This document shows positions 19,232 through 27,554 of a stretch of DNA of 29,574 bases, one piece after another. The translations under genes and the position numbers were made by a program. The stretch is from UBA9337 sp038331135 (GTDB taxonomy: Bacteria; Patescibacteriota; Minisyncoccia; Moranbacterales; UBA9337), in contig JBBQOS010000006.1 of NCBI GenBank assembly GCA_038331135.1, positions 1 to 29,574 of the forward strand, read 5' to 3'. Every line of letters begins with the position of its first letter. The first letter of the stretch is position 1. The notes under the pieces were generated by a model. The model ran no database searches, was not told the origin of the DNA, and saw only the letters and a program-made list of their open reading frames with translations.

Positions 19232-21571
19232 TTAAGGAAGGGTTATTTTAGAAAGAGAGTTTTCGGCAGTGAAGTGGGCAACAGAATTTTTTTCATCAAT
19301 CCATATCTTAGTGGCCTTAGTTAGCTTTTGGTTAGAAACAAATCCTATCTGGTTTCCATTTTTATCAAATTTAATTAATTCCCCATTAAGGTTGTCCAGG
19401 ATGTAAATGTTGGACGTATCATTGTTGGTAAAGATTTCATTTATAGATGAATTAGCATCTATTTTTAAATTAAATTCTTGAGCCTTTCGGTTAAATAATT
19501 TCAAAACAGTATCTTTTTTGGCTATGTAGACGTTACCATCAATAGCAATCCCTGAAATATTTTCAAAGTTTATATCACTATTTAACCAATCCAGTTTTTC
19601 TCCGAAGCCGTTTTCTGCTCGAGGATATCGATAAATTTGTTTATTCTTGGAATCTATTATATAGAGATAGGTTAGATATGTTCCGATTCCTTCAATAGTT
19701 ACATCATCCTTTATGTTAATAACATCATCTTTAAATTTTAGAGAAATAGGGCTAAAGCTTATTAATTGATTTTTGTTATTAATTATAAATAAAAGATTTA
19801 GGTCATCCATAAAAGAGTAGTGAACGGCATTTCTGAAATTTTCCGGAAAATTATAATTTTCATTCTTGCTACCAAGCTGAACTATTTTATTTTTTGAGAT
19901 AGCAAAGATGGTGTTGTTGAATATAAATGAACCGATAATATCCGAATCTTGATATAGCGTTTCAATTTCTTTGTAGGATTGCGTAGAGGGGTTTATTTCT
20001 AAACTTTCACTATTATTATCCTCAGGAGCAGTGACAGAAAGAGTCTTATCATCTTTGTTATTTTTTAATAATATTAGTGGAAAGATTAAGATAAAAGCGA
20101 TTACGGCCAAGGTGATTAATTTTAACTTAAGATTCATTTTTAAGAACATTTTTTTTAAAACCAAAAAATGAGGTAATAACTTTTTTAAAAAATTCAGTGC
20201 GAGGCGTGTTTTCGGATAGATGGTTTTTGTAAATCTTAAAATAGTCCCTGTTATCTTTTTAAAAATTAGATTAAGGGTTCCTTTTCTCTGGGTAGGTTTT
20301 GAGATAGTGGATTTATTTTCTTGAAGAGGAGTATCTCCGCTGAATCTAATAGTATCTTTTTTAAAGAAGCTGTTGAATTGGCTGACCCGTGTCGAGTTAC
20401 TTGGTCTCAGTTTATTTCCGGCTGTGTTAATTATTCTTTTTATTTTTACGGTTACATTTGAAAAAAAGGCAACATAATCTTTGCGAACATTTTTTTTCTC
20501 GGGCGCAATGATCGTGTTAGCAGAGGATTTGTTTTTCCTAAAAAAAGATGAAAGCTGTTTTTTTATTTTGTAGTTCCATTTCTTAAACACCTGTTCTCGA
20601 ATATTTTCAAAAAACTCCGAAAGTACTTCTTTGGATTGGACGATAAAATGTTCAAATTTGTTTTCTTCAAAGTTTTCGTAATTTCCCTTGGAATCGGTGA
20701 TATAGATGTGTCCAGTTTGTTTGTGAATGTAATCTTTCTTATTTTTAGCCGGTTGTAAGTCTTGAGTAAGAATTTCTTGCCCCCTCTTTTTATTTTTTTC
20801 AAAAGCACTGCTTCCAAATAAATTAGCATCAATTTCGGATTTGTTTTCTTGCACTTTAAGAGATTTTTCTTTTATTTTTTTAGTTACTTTTTTGGCATCA
20901 ATTACGATTGTTCCAGCGATGTCCAATTCGTTTACCAATGCAGTATTTAAAAATCTTAAAAATTTGTTGTTGTTAAAAGAAAGGGCATAGTTTTCTAAAT
21001 CTTCCAGGGTGAATATGTGGGAGATATCATCAGTAGTAAGAATTAATTTATCTGCATCTTCCAAACGTCCGCTGGATATATCAGTAAATGTTTTAAGCGG
21101 ATTAGCAGCCTCATCCTTGGGAGATAGCCCGGCGCTTATTTCGGTGAGTTTTCTGTTTCTCAGAAGTAGAACTTTGGCATCTCCAGAAACAGTGAAGTTT
21201 ATTTGATTTTCAAACACCGAACAAAGTACTGCATCTATTTTACCTATCCAGTTTATATTGCCATGTTTGGCTACTTCAGACAAAGATAAATTTACTTTGG
21301 CTAAAGTAGATTCAAAGCTGGCATCGGGATTTTTTTGATGGCTGGCAAAATAAGTTTTTTTTGCCACCGATGAAAGAAAATTGACTATATAAGCAGAATC
21401 TTCGGAAGTATCTTTTATTTCAAAAATCCCCAGAATTGTTCCTAGATTTTTTTGATCAATATTTCGAGAAGAAAAGTTAACCAATTCTATATAAGGAGTA
21501 AGTTTTTTATTATTGACGATAACTATCTCACTGATAGTCGTCTCTAATTTAGTTTGTTTTTTTTGGGGCAT
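19232..21571 (-). CDS. Large membrane protein: PP2C-like domain, one TM helix, propeller-like exterior
   Basis: This 779-residue protein has three parts. Residues about 10-230 resemble a PP2C-type phosphatase fold (GKIDAVLCSVFENQINFTVSGDAKVLLLRNRKLTEIS, then DKLILTTDDI). The DGMGG-type metal motif is not evident, so catalysis is doubtful. Residues 230-480 are a long basic, low-complexity linker. A single hydrophobic helix spans about 484-503. The last 270 residues have repeating short strands (YIIDSKNKQIYRY, VYIAKKDTVLKLF, IYILDNLNGELIKFDKNGNQ) typical of NHL or similar beta-propeller blades, predicted outside the cell. It looks like a transmembrane protein joining an external propeller to a cytoplasmic pseudo-phosphatase, perhaps for sensing or scaffolding. 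It stands alone on the minus strand between the hydrogenase island and lepB. Confidence 0.6.
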   Translation of the reverse strand: MPQKKQTKLETTISEIVIVNNKKLTPYIELVNFSSRNIDQKNLGTILGIFEIKDTSEDSAYIVNFLSSVAKKTYFASHQKNPDASFESTLAKVNLSLSEVAKHGNINWIGKIDAVLCSVFENQINFTVSGDAKVLLLRNRKLTEISAGLSPKDEAANPLKTFTDISSGRLEDADKLILTTDDISHIFTLEDLENYALSFNNNKFLRFLNTALVNELDIAGTIVIDAKKVTKKIKEKSLKVQENKSEIDANLFGSSAFEKNKKRGQEILTQDLQPAKNKKDYIHKQTGHIYITDSKGNYENFEENKFEHFIVQSKEVLSEFFENIREQVFKKWNYKIKKQLSSFFRKNKSSANTIIAPEKKNVRKDYVAFFSNVTVKIKRIINTAGNKLRPSNSTRVSQFNSFFKKDTIRFSGDTPLQENKSTISKPTQRKGTLNLIFKKITGTILRFTKTIYPKTRLALNFLKKLLPHFLVLKKMFLKMNLKLKLITLAVIAFILIFPLILLKNNKDDKTLSVTAPEDNNSESLEINPSTQSYKEIETLYQDSDIIGSFIFNNTIFAISKNKIVQLGSKNENYNFPENFRNAVHYSFMDDLNLLFIINNKNQLISFSPISLKFKDDVINIKDDVTIEGIGTYLTYLYIIDSKNKQIYRYPRAENGFGEKLDWLNSDINFENISGIAIDGNVYIAKKDTVLKLFNRKAQEFNLKIDANSSINEIFTNNDTSNIYILDNLNGELIKFDKNGNQIGFVSNQKLTKATKIWIDEKNSVAHFTAENSLSKITLP

Positions 21572-22120
21572 ATTTTTCTGAATAATTTGAAATGATGCAT
21601 TGCTAAAAAATTAAAAAACGAATTTTAGATTCATATTTTTTAACTGGATTAATTATAGCAAATAAAATGATATAGTTAAAGGTGCTTCTCTAAGAATTAC
21701 CTGCCTACCGGAAATGCAGGCGAATTTATACAAATATACGAAATAAATATTTAACAAGTTTAGGCTTGTAGTCTGAACCTTAATGTTCGCATATGATATA
21801 TTCGGCGGAAATAAATATTATTTTCTAGAATCTTCTATCTTAAAAAATAAATAGTTTGGAGTAAATTTTATGTCGCAATAGTGCAGAGCAGACAAATTTG
21901 AGTTTGTCAAAATTTGTAGATGTTTAATTTAATTGATACGTATTCTATTTGAATGGAAGAATGCAATTTCGTGAATCAATATAAGATAGATTATCGCAGT
22001 TCATAATTTCGTCTGCCCGCCACGCAAGTAAGACATTTAATGTAGCAACAATCATTAAATAAAAATGTTAACCGCATTTATGAACTAAAATAAATTGGCA
22101 ATTGTCGAATGTCGCCATGT

Positions 22121-22176
22121 TCCACCGATAAAGCTTAAGCGACACGCAGTAGCTTTAGCGACGGAGCACGGACAGG
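22121..22176. repeat. Dispersed palindromic repeat (CCACCG...GCGACACGC type)
   Basis: CCACCGATAAAGCTTAAGCG then ACACGCAGTAG closely matches the insert nested in the repeat at 1864-2022. TAAAGCT and AGCTTTA form a stem around the central part. Confidence 0.7.
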
Positions 22177-22209
22177 TAGAACTCGTATTTCGTAGAGAAT
22201 TTCGGGGTG

Positions 22210-22238
22210 TTGCATTTCCCATTTAACTATGGTACAAT
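22210..22238 (+). promoter_or_regulatory. Sigma70-type promoter for lepB
   Basis: TTGCAT (22210-22215) and TACAAT (22233-22238) are spaced by 17 bases, five of six matches each. Predicted start near 22245 gives a leader of about 30 bases to lepB. Confidence 0.65.
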
Positions 22239-22273
22239 GCATCTGTTAGTTTCCACTAATTTTTTTAGCATTT

Positions 22274-22900
22274 ATGAAATATCCAGAAGATAAAGATACT
22301 GGCATGGGCCAGGAAAATGGCGAATTATATAAGGGAGTAGGCGGTTTTTTTATTGAAATAATTAAAATTTTTATTTTAGCTATTATAGTAATTTTACCGA
22401 TAAGAATGTTTCTTTTTCAGCCTTTCTTTGTCCAGGGTGCTAGCATGGAGCCAAATTTTAAAGATGGACAATATCTAATAGTCAATGAATTGGGATATAA
22501 GGAAACTGATTTAAAAGTAGTTAATATAGATTCATTTAAAGAATTAACCAGAGGAGAAGTTATTGTTTTTAAATATCCGATTAACCCAAAGCAATTTTTT
22601 ATAAAAAGAATAATTGGATTGCCTGGCGAGAGAATAAAAGTGGATAAAGGAAGTGTTTATATATACAACAAAGAAAACACTGAGGGAGTTAAATTGGAAG
22701 AAGAGTATTTGCCTGCAGGGTTAGCAACTAAAGGAGAAAACGACTACTTAGTAAAAGATGATGAATATTTTGTGATGGGGGATAATCGCAACCATAGTTC
22801 TGATTCCAGAACTTGGGGACCTATAAAAACTAGCAATGTCATCGGAAAAGTTCTTTTAAGAGCTTGGCCGATAAGCGATGCAAAGATTTTTGCAGATTAG
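22274..22900 (+). CDS. lepB: Signal peptidase I
   Basis: This membrane serine protease removes signal peptides from exported proteins. The 208-residue protein has one N-terminal membrane helix (about 25-47), then box B QGASMEPNFKDGQYLIVNE with the nucleophile Ser57, box D KRIIGLPGERI with the general base Lys111, and box E GDNRNHSSDSRTWGPI near 172-187. The active domain is predicted on the outer side of the membrane. Length and motif order are typical of the single-span bacterial type. It has a clear promoter 30 bases upstream and may be co-transcribed with hisS, which starts 31 bases after its stop. Confidence 0.95.
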   Translation: MKYPEDKDTGMGQENGELYKGVGGFFIEIIKIFILAIIVILPIRMFLFQPFFVQGASMEPNFKDGQYLIVNELGYKETDLKVVNIDSFKELTRGEVIVFKYPINPKQFFIKRIIGLPGERIKVDKGSVYIYNKENTEGVKLEEEYLPAGLATKGENDYLVKDDEYFVMGDNRNHSSDSRTWGPIKTSNVIGKVLLRAWPISDAKIFAD

Positions 22901-22931
22901 ATTAATAATTCAAAGATTTTAATTTTAAAAT

Positions 22932-24371
22932 ATGCCAATGAAATCAACTAAGAATAAAGTTGCTACTTTGAAAAAAAATGTTTCCAAAAAAGATATAAAA
23001 TCTTTAAAAAAGCTTCCCAAAAAAGTTGCTTTTAAATCTAGCAAAAAAGAAGTTCAAGAGCCAATTTTAATGCAACCACCTCGAGGTATGAGGGATATCC
23101 TTCCTAGTCAACAAGAATATTGGAACAGAGTGAGAATGGTTTTGGATAAGGAATACCCCAAATATGGCTTTGGTAGAATAGATATTCCGGTTATGGAATA
23201 TTCCAATCTGTTTGTTCGTTCTATTGGAGAAGGGACCGATCTTATTGATAAAGAAATTTATACTTTTGTAACTAAAGGAAAAGATAAAGTTGCGTTAAGA
23301 CCAGAGATGACAGCTGGAATTGCTCGCGCTTACATTCAACACGGAATGAATGTTTTACCTAAGCCGGTTAAACTTTTTTCTACAGGTCCGGTTTATCGTT
23401 ATGATCGACCGCAAGAAGGAAGATATCGTGAACATTTTCAAGCCAATTTTGATATTTTTGGAGAAGAAGATTCTGTCCTAGATGCTCAGTTAATTCAATT
23501 AGCTTATCGTATTTTGGGAGCCTTGGGATTAAAAAACATTCAATTTCAAATAAATAGCATTGGTTGCCCTGATTGCAGAAAAGAATATATCGATATGCTG
23601 GTTAGTTATTTTGATTCTAAAAAGAAAAAACTTTGCAAAACTTGTAAAACTAGATTAAAAACTAATCCGCTTCGAATTTTGGATTGTAAAGAAGATAAGT
23701 GTGTCCAAGTTTCGGTTAATTCTCCTCAAACAGTGGATCATCTTTGCAATGGTTGCAGAGATCACTTCAAAAGTTTATTAGAATACTTGGATGAATTAGA
23801 ATTGCCATATGCTATTAACCCTCAATTAGTCAGAGGTCTGGATTATTATACTAGAACCGTTTTTGAGATTTGGTCATCTGATGAAGAAGGTAAGAAAAAA
23901 TCATTGGGAGGCGGAGGACGATATGACAAATTAATTGAGAGCTTAGGAGGCGAACCAACTCCAGCCATAGGTTTTGCTTTGGGAATAGATAGGTTGGTTC
24001 TGGAAATGAAAAGAGTAAAAGCCAAATCTTACGAAAGTCCAAAACCAAGAATTTTTATCGCTCAGTTGGGAAATTTGGCTAAGAAAAAAAGCCTAAAATT
24101 ATTTTCTAATTTAGAAAAAGAGGGGATTTTGATTGCGGAAAGCTTTGGACGAGGTAGCTTGAAGTCACAATTAAGAACTGCCAATAGAATGGGTGTTGAG
24201 ATGACAATAATAATTGGACAAAAAGAAGCCTTGGATGAAACCGTAATAATGAAAAACATGATAACTGGAACTCAAGAAACCGTTCCTCAAGAAAAAGTTC
24301 TTAATGCTATGAGAAAGATTTTAAAAACTAAGCCAACCATTATAAGAAAAAATAAAATTAATAATATTTAA
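22932..24371 (+). CDS. hisS: Histidyl-tRNA synthetase
   Basis: This class II synthetase charges tRNA-His. The 479-residue protein has PPRGMRDILPSQQEYWN (start of the catalytic core, about 49-65), motif 2 GPVYRYDRPQEGRYREHFQANFDIFG, the histidine-binding LVRGLDYYTRTVFEIW, motif 3 GFALGIDRLVLEM and the C-terminal anticodon-binding domain. An insertion with CPDC, CKTCK and CNGC pairs (about 214-280) could bind a metal. The first 47 residues are an unusual Lys/Ser-rich extension (MPMKSTKNKVATLKKNVSKK and on) not needed for the fold, perhaps an RNA-binding tail. The start could be internal, but no better ATG with a ribosome site is seen. Confidence 0.95.
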   Translation: MPMKSTKNKVATLKKNVSKKDIKSLKKLPKKVAFKSSKKEVQEPILMQPPRGMRDILPSQQEYWNRVRMVLDKEYPKYGFGRIDIPVMEYSNLFVRSIGEGTDLIDKEIYTFVTKGKDKVALRPEMTAGIARAYIQHGMNVLPKPVKLFSTGPVYRYDRPQEGRYREHFQANFDIFGEEDSVLDAQLIQLAYRILGALGLKNIQFQINSIGCPDCRKEYIDMLVSYFDSKKKKLCKTCKTRLKTNPLRILDCKEDKCVQVSVNSPQTVDHLCNGCRDHFKSLLEYLDELELPYAINPQLVRGLDYYTRTVFEIWSSDEEGKKKSLGGGGRYDKLIESLGGEPTPAIGFALGIDRLVLEMKRVKAKSYESPKPRIFIAQLGNLAKKKSLKLFSNLEKEGILIAESFGRGSLKSQLRTANRMGVEMTIIIGQKEALDETVIMKNMITGTQETVPQEKVLNAMRKILKTKPTIIRKNKINNI

Positions 24372-24390
24372 CAGAATTAATCGCATACTC

Positions 24391-24456
24391 TTGTTGTATC
24401 ACTCAATCTTTTAAAATAAATTTAAAATATTAAGTGATACAACAATAGTTGTATCA
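24391..24456 (+). promoter_or_regulatory. Competing hairpins in the rpsU leader
   Basis: TTGTTGTATCACT (24391-24403) can pair perfectly with AGTGATACAACAA (24433-24445). The latter can instead pair with a third copy: TGATACAAC (24435-24443) with GTTGTATCA (24448-24456), around AATA. The two folds are mutually exclusive and end five bases before the AAAGGAGG ribosome site at 24461-24468. This layout suits an attenuator or translational switch, or a repeated protein-binding site. Confidence 0.6.
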
Positions 24457-24476
24457 TAAGAAAGGAGGTTTTAGAA

Positions 24477-24728
24477 ATGATTCAAGTAAGAAAAAAGGAC
24501 AGAGAAAGTTCAGAAAGCTTAATAAGAAGATTCTCAAGACGCATTCAGCAAAGCGGTGTTTTAATGGCGGCACGAAAATCTCGTTTTCAATCATCTAAAA
24601 AAACTAAAATTAAGCAACGCAAAGAAGCGATGTATAAAGTTAAAATTAGAAAAGAGATTGATAAGCTTAAAAAATTGGATAGATTTGACGATGAAGCGTT
24701 AAAAAATATTAAAAGAAAAATGATCTAA
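24477..24728 (+). CDS. rpsU: Small ribosomal subunit protein bS21
   Basis: bS21 sits near the anti-Shine-Dalgarno end of 16S rRNA and aids initiation. The 83-residue, very basic helical protein starts IQVRKKDRESSESLIRRFSR and continues RRIQQSGVLMAARKSRFQSS and KTKIKQRKEAMYKVKIRK, matching the family. It has a full AAAGGAGG ribosome site (24461-24468) at good spacing and a leader with two exclusive hairpins. yqeY follows closely, a common neighbour of rpsU in many bacteria. Confidence 0.92.
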   Translation: MIQVRKKDRESSESLIRRFSRRIQQSGVLMAARKSRFQSSKKTKIKQRKEAMYKVKIRKEIDKLKKLDRFDDEALKNIKRKMI

Positions 24729-24737
24729 TATCTCGTG

Positions 24738-24770
24738 GTGCAAGTAATGTATTTTTTATGTTACTTGCAC
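24738..24770 (+). terminator. Hairpin between rpsU and yqeY
   Basis: GTGCAAGTAA and TTACTTGCAC form a perfect ten-pair stem with a 13-base loop. The sequence after it is only weakly T-rich, so it may be a partial terminator or mRNA-stabilising hairpin. It ends 12 bases before the yqeY start. Confidence 0.5.
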
Positions 24771-24781
24771 TATTTAAAGTT

Positions 24782-25246
24782 ATGTCAATTATTTATGAAA
24801 AAATAAAAGCAGATTTAAAAGAATCAATGAAAGCACGGAATACCGAAAAGAGAGACGTTTTGAGAATGATTGATAGTATGATAAAAAATGTAGAGATAGA
24901 AAAAGGCAAAAGAGAAGAAGGTCTAAATGATGAAGAAATAATGGAAGTGATGCTACGAGCGGTAAAGCAAAGAAAAGATAGTGTGAGTCAATTTATTTCA
25001 GGCGGACGACCTGAGCTGGCTGAAAAAGAGCAGTCTGAAATTAATATTTTGACTGAGTATTTGCCTGCACAACTTTCAGGGGAGGAAATAATAAAGGCGG
25101 TGAGGGAAACTATTTTGGAATTGGATGCTAAGAGCGAAAGTGATATGGGTAAAGTTATGGGAAGCGTAATGATAAAATTGAAAGGTAAGGCTGATGGGAA
25201 TGTGGTAAGAGAAGCTGTATCCAGTGAATTTCAAAAGATTAAATAG
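24782..25246 (+). CDS. yqeY: GatB/YqeY domain protein
   Basis: The 154-residue helical protein matches the YqeY family, related to the tail domain of the amidotransferase subunit GatB that contacts tRNA. It has IKADLKESMKARNTEKRDVLR at the start, SMIKNVEIEKG, EQSEINILTEYLPAQLSGEE and MGKVMGSVMIKLKGKADGNVV near the end, all typical. Start at ATG 24782 gives the usual MSIIYEKIK beginning; an upstream ATG at 24758 lies in the hairpin and adds a hydrophobic octapeptide. Its role is not settled; it follows rpsU as in many genomes. ybeY starts four bases after its stop. Confidence 0.92.
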   Translation: MSIIYEKIKADLKESMKARNTEKRDVLRMIDSMIKNVEIEKGKREEGLNDEEIMEVMLRAVKQRKDSVSQFISGGRPELAEKEQSEINILTEYLPAQLSGEEIIKAVRETILELDAKSESDMGKVMGSVMIKLKGKADGNVVREAVSSEFQKIK

Positions 25247-25250
25247 ATAT

Positions 25251-25700
25251 ATGAATCTTATTTTAGAAATTAATAATTTAGATAGTTGTAAATTTAACGA
25301 AAAAAAGTTAAAATCAATAATAGCAGAAACAATCAAGCTTTCTAAAACAGAATATTTTTTCAAGAAAGATGTTTTGGTTAGTGTTGGAATTATTTCGGAA
25401 GAAGAAATAAGAAAAATAAATAAAAAATATAGAGACAAGAATTCTTCAACAGATATTCTTTCTTTTGGTGATTTTAATTCGGTTCAGGATTTGATGGTTG
25501 TGGGTGCGGAGAATGTTTTTCTGGGAGAGGTGTTGATTTGTTGTGAGGATATAAAAAAATATTGTCGAGAAAAAAACATAGTATTTGAAAAAGAATTTTC
25601 AAAAGTTCTCAGTCATGGTATATTGCATTTATTGGGCTTTAGCCACGGAAAAGAAATGTTTGCACTACAAAAAAGTGTAGCCAATCAGGCATGTATCTAA
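25251..25700 (+). CDS. ybeY: Endoribonuclease YbeY (rRNA maturation factor)
   Basis: YbeY is a zinc-dependent RNase implicated in 16S rRNA 3' end processing and ribosome quality control. The 149-residue protein has the single-strand core NKKYRDKNSSTDILSFGDF (about 61-79), GEVLICCEDIKKY, and the metal motif SHGILHLLGFSHGKE with three histidines (HGxLHLxGxxH) near 123-137. The residue before the last His is Ser rather than the usual Asp. ATG 25251 is preferred over an in-frame GTG at 25224 that overlaps yqeY. It probably belongs to the yqeY operon and continues into dgkA, whose start is 25 bases downstream. Confidence 0.92.
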   Translation: MNLILEINNLDSCKFNEKKLKSIIAETIKLSKTEYFFKKDVLVSVGIISEEEIRKINKKYRDKNSSTDILSFGDFNSVQDLMVVGAENVFLGEVLICCEDIKKYCREKNIVFEKEFSKVLSHGILHLLGFSHGKEMFALQKSVANQACI

Positions 25701-25725
25701 ATTTAAAAAATAAAAATAAACTATT

Positions 25726-26109
25726 ATGAGAGACGCTAAAAGTAATAAATTTAAAACTAGTTTGAATTGCGCGATGCGAGGCTTGCAATATGTAATAAAA
25801 AATGAGCGTAATTTTAGAATAGAGTTGGTAGTTGCTACTTTTGTCATTTTTCTTTCGTTAGTTCTTGGTATAAAAATTTGGGAATTTATAATTGTAATAT
25901 TCTTAGTTACTTGGGTACTTGTCACTGAGCTAATGAATACAATTGTGGAAAGAGTGGTAGATATCCTTGAGCCGCGTATTCATCCTTTTGCTCGTTTGAT
26001 AAAAGATATTACAGCTGGGGTGGTTTTAATATCAGCCATGATGTCTTTTCTGGTCGGGTTATTGATATTTGTGCCTTATATAATTAATTTACTAAGTTTC
26101 TATTTCTAA
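25726..26109 (+). CDS. dgkA: Diacylglycerol kinase / undecaprenol kinase family protein
   Basis: This is an integral membrane kinase of the DgkA type, phosphorylating diacylglycerol or, in Gram-positive relatives, undecaprenol to recycle the cell-wall lipid carrier. The 127-residue protein has the N-terminal amphipathic part CAMRGLQYVIKNERNFRIE, three membrane helices (about 30-48, 50-66, 97-120), and the catalytic segment TELMNTIVERVVDIL...FARLIKDITAGVVLI near 67-103. The usual ENTAIE is ELMNTIVE here, still with the acidic residues. It is six bases before ftsA. Given the wall and division genes around it, an undecaprenol role is likely but not proven. Confidence 0.88.
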   Translation: MRDAKSNKFKTSLNCAMRGLQYVIKNERNFRIELVVATFVIFLSLVLGIKIWEFIIVIFLVTWVLVTELMNTIVERVVDILEPRIHPFARLIKDITAGVVLISAMMSFLVGLLIFVPYIINLLSFYF

Positions 26110-26114
26110 TTTTT

Positions 26115-27371
26115 ATGTCAAACAAAGGCAATACTATAATTAGTTTGGATGTTGGCTCTAGCAATATCAGGGCCGCAACTGCTCAAATAAACACAGAAGG
26201 GGATGTGCAGATTTTAGGAGTGACCAGCGTAAAATCAAGGGGCATAAGAAGAGGGTCAGTGATTGATGTAGAAGATGCCTCAGCGGCAGTTGGTGAAGTT
26301 ATAAATAAGTTGGAAGGCATAACGGACTGTCGAGTTCAAGATATTATATTGGGAATAGGCGGGACAGAAATAAAATTGCAAAAAACTAAGGGAGTAGTTG
26401 CCATTGGTAGAGCCAATGGTACAGTCGAAGAAGAAGATATTCAAAGAGTTTTGGAAGCAGCTAAAAACGCTGCTATGCCAATAAATACTGAAATAGTTCA
26501 TTCTATTGCCAGAAATTATAAATTAGATGACCAAGGTGAGATACGCAACCCACTTGGTTTAAAAGGTATTCGCTTGGAAGCGGATGTTTTAACAGTGGAA
26601 GATTCTTCTACACATATTGGGAATTTGACTAAAAGTGTGGGTCATTATGTAAATATAGACGAGGTGGCCGTAAATTCAGTTGCGGCTGCGTCGGTGGTTT
26701 TGGATAAGGGTCAAAAAGAATTAGGCGTGGCAATTATTGACATCGGTGGTGGTACGACATCCATAACTATTTATGAGGAGGGTGATTTAACTTATCTTAA
26801 AGTTTTGCCAATTGGAGCGGGGCACATAACAAACGACATTGCTATCGGTTTGCGAACTTCAATTGATGTTGCAGAAAAAATAAAGTTAGAATATGGGAGC
26901 GCTTTCCCCGATGAAATAAATAAACGTGATATTATTGAATTGTCAGAAATTGACATAAAAGAAGAAGGTGCTGTTTTGAGACATCATGTGGCAGAAATTA
27001 TTGAAGCGAGATTGATTGAAATATTTGAAATGATAAATGATGATTTGAAATCAATTGGTAAAGCGGGGCTTTTGCCAGCAGGCGTAGTCTTAATTGGTGG
27101 CGGATCGGAGTTGCCAGGAATTGTCTCATTTGCCAAAGAAATTTTGGGTCTTCCGGCAAAAACCGGCTACCCAACTAACGTGACGGGTGTTTTGGACAAA
27201 ATTGATTCTCCCTCCTTTTCGACAGTTGTTGGACTGTTGGTGAACTCTTATAATAGCGCATTAAAAAATAAGAATAATAATAAATACACTCAATTTTTTT
27301 CTACAGATAAAATTAATATTAAAAAAATTGGAGGAAAGATAAAACGCTGGACAGATAATTTTTTGCCTTAA
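26115..27371 (+). CDS. ftsA: Cell division protein FtsA
   Basis: FtsA is an actin-like ATPase that tethers FtsZ filaments to the membrane. The 418-residue protein has TIISLDVGSSNIRAATAQI (phosphate 1), the SHS2-type domain GVTSVKSRGIRRGSVIDVEDA, IDIGGGTTSITIYEEG (phosphate 2, near 208-223) and GVVLIGGGSELPGI (adenosine motif, near 323-336). The C-terminus ends KIGGKIKRWTDNFLP, a basic amphipathic segment consistent with membrane binding. It is followed by ftsZ after a 183-base spacer that contains a promoter, so the two can be expressed separately. Confidence 0.95.
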   Translation: MSNKGNTIISLDVGSSNIRAATAQINTEGDVQILGVTSVKSRGIRRGSVIDVEDASAAVGEVINKLEGITDCRVQDIILGIGGTEIKLQKTKGVVAIGRANGTVEEEDIQRVLEAAKNAAMPINTEIVHSIARNYKLDDQGEIRNPLGLKGIRLEADVLTVEDSSTHIGNLTKSVGHYVNIDEVAVNSVAAASVVLDKGQKELGVAIIDIGGGTTSITIYEEGDLTYLKVLPIGAGHITNDIAIGLRTSIDVAEKIKLEYGSAFPDEINKRDIIELSEIDIKEEGAVLRHHVAEIIEARLIEIFEMINDDLKSIGKAGLLPAGVVLIGGGSELPGIVSFAKEILGLPAKTGYPTNVTGVLDKIDSPSFSTVVGLLVNSYNSALKNKNNNKYTQFFSTDKINIKKIGGKIKRWTDNFLP

Positions 27372-27430
27372 TACTAAATTTAATGCAAATTGATTCGTTA
27401 AATTGAGATCAAGCGGTCCAAATGGATTAC

Positions 27431-27460
27431 TTGACATAGAGCAAGTAATTATGATAGATT
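27431..27460 (+). promoter_or_regulatory. Promoter candidate for ftsZ
   Basis: A perfect TTGACA (27431-27436) is followed after 18 bases by TAGATT (27455-27460). Initiation near 27467 would give a leader of about 90 bases before the ftsZ ATG, independent of ftsA. Confidence 0.5.
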
Positions 27461-27554
27461 TAGATACTAAGAGCAAACCAAATTAAAAATTATTTTTTTG
27501 TTGATGAGCTAATTTTTTATAAATTGGATTTATCAATAATTGTTTAAAAAATAT

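Larger units (their letters stand above)
21572..22273. other. Gene-free 700-base divergent intergenic region
   Basis: No credible gene, tRNA or known RNA is seen. It would hold the divergent promoters of the PP2C-like gene and lepB. Small hairpins are present (CCTGC/GCAGG near 21700; GACAAA/TTTGTC near 21892), as is a relative of the nested palindromic repeat at 22121-22176 and a strong lepB promoter. Because the spacer is long for such a compact genome, an unrecognised small RNA cannot be excluded. Confidence 0.55.

Noticed and set aside
21572..22273. Candidate RNA gene (tRNA, tmRNA, RNase P RNA) in the long spacer
   Set aside because: No T-loop sequence, acceptor stem pairing or known conserved core could be found by eye; only repeats and promoter signals are supported.
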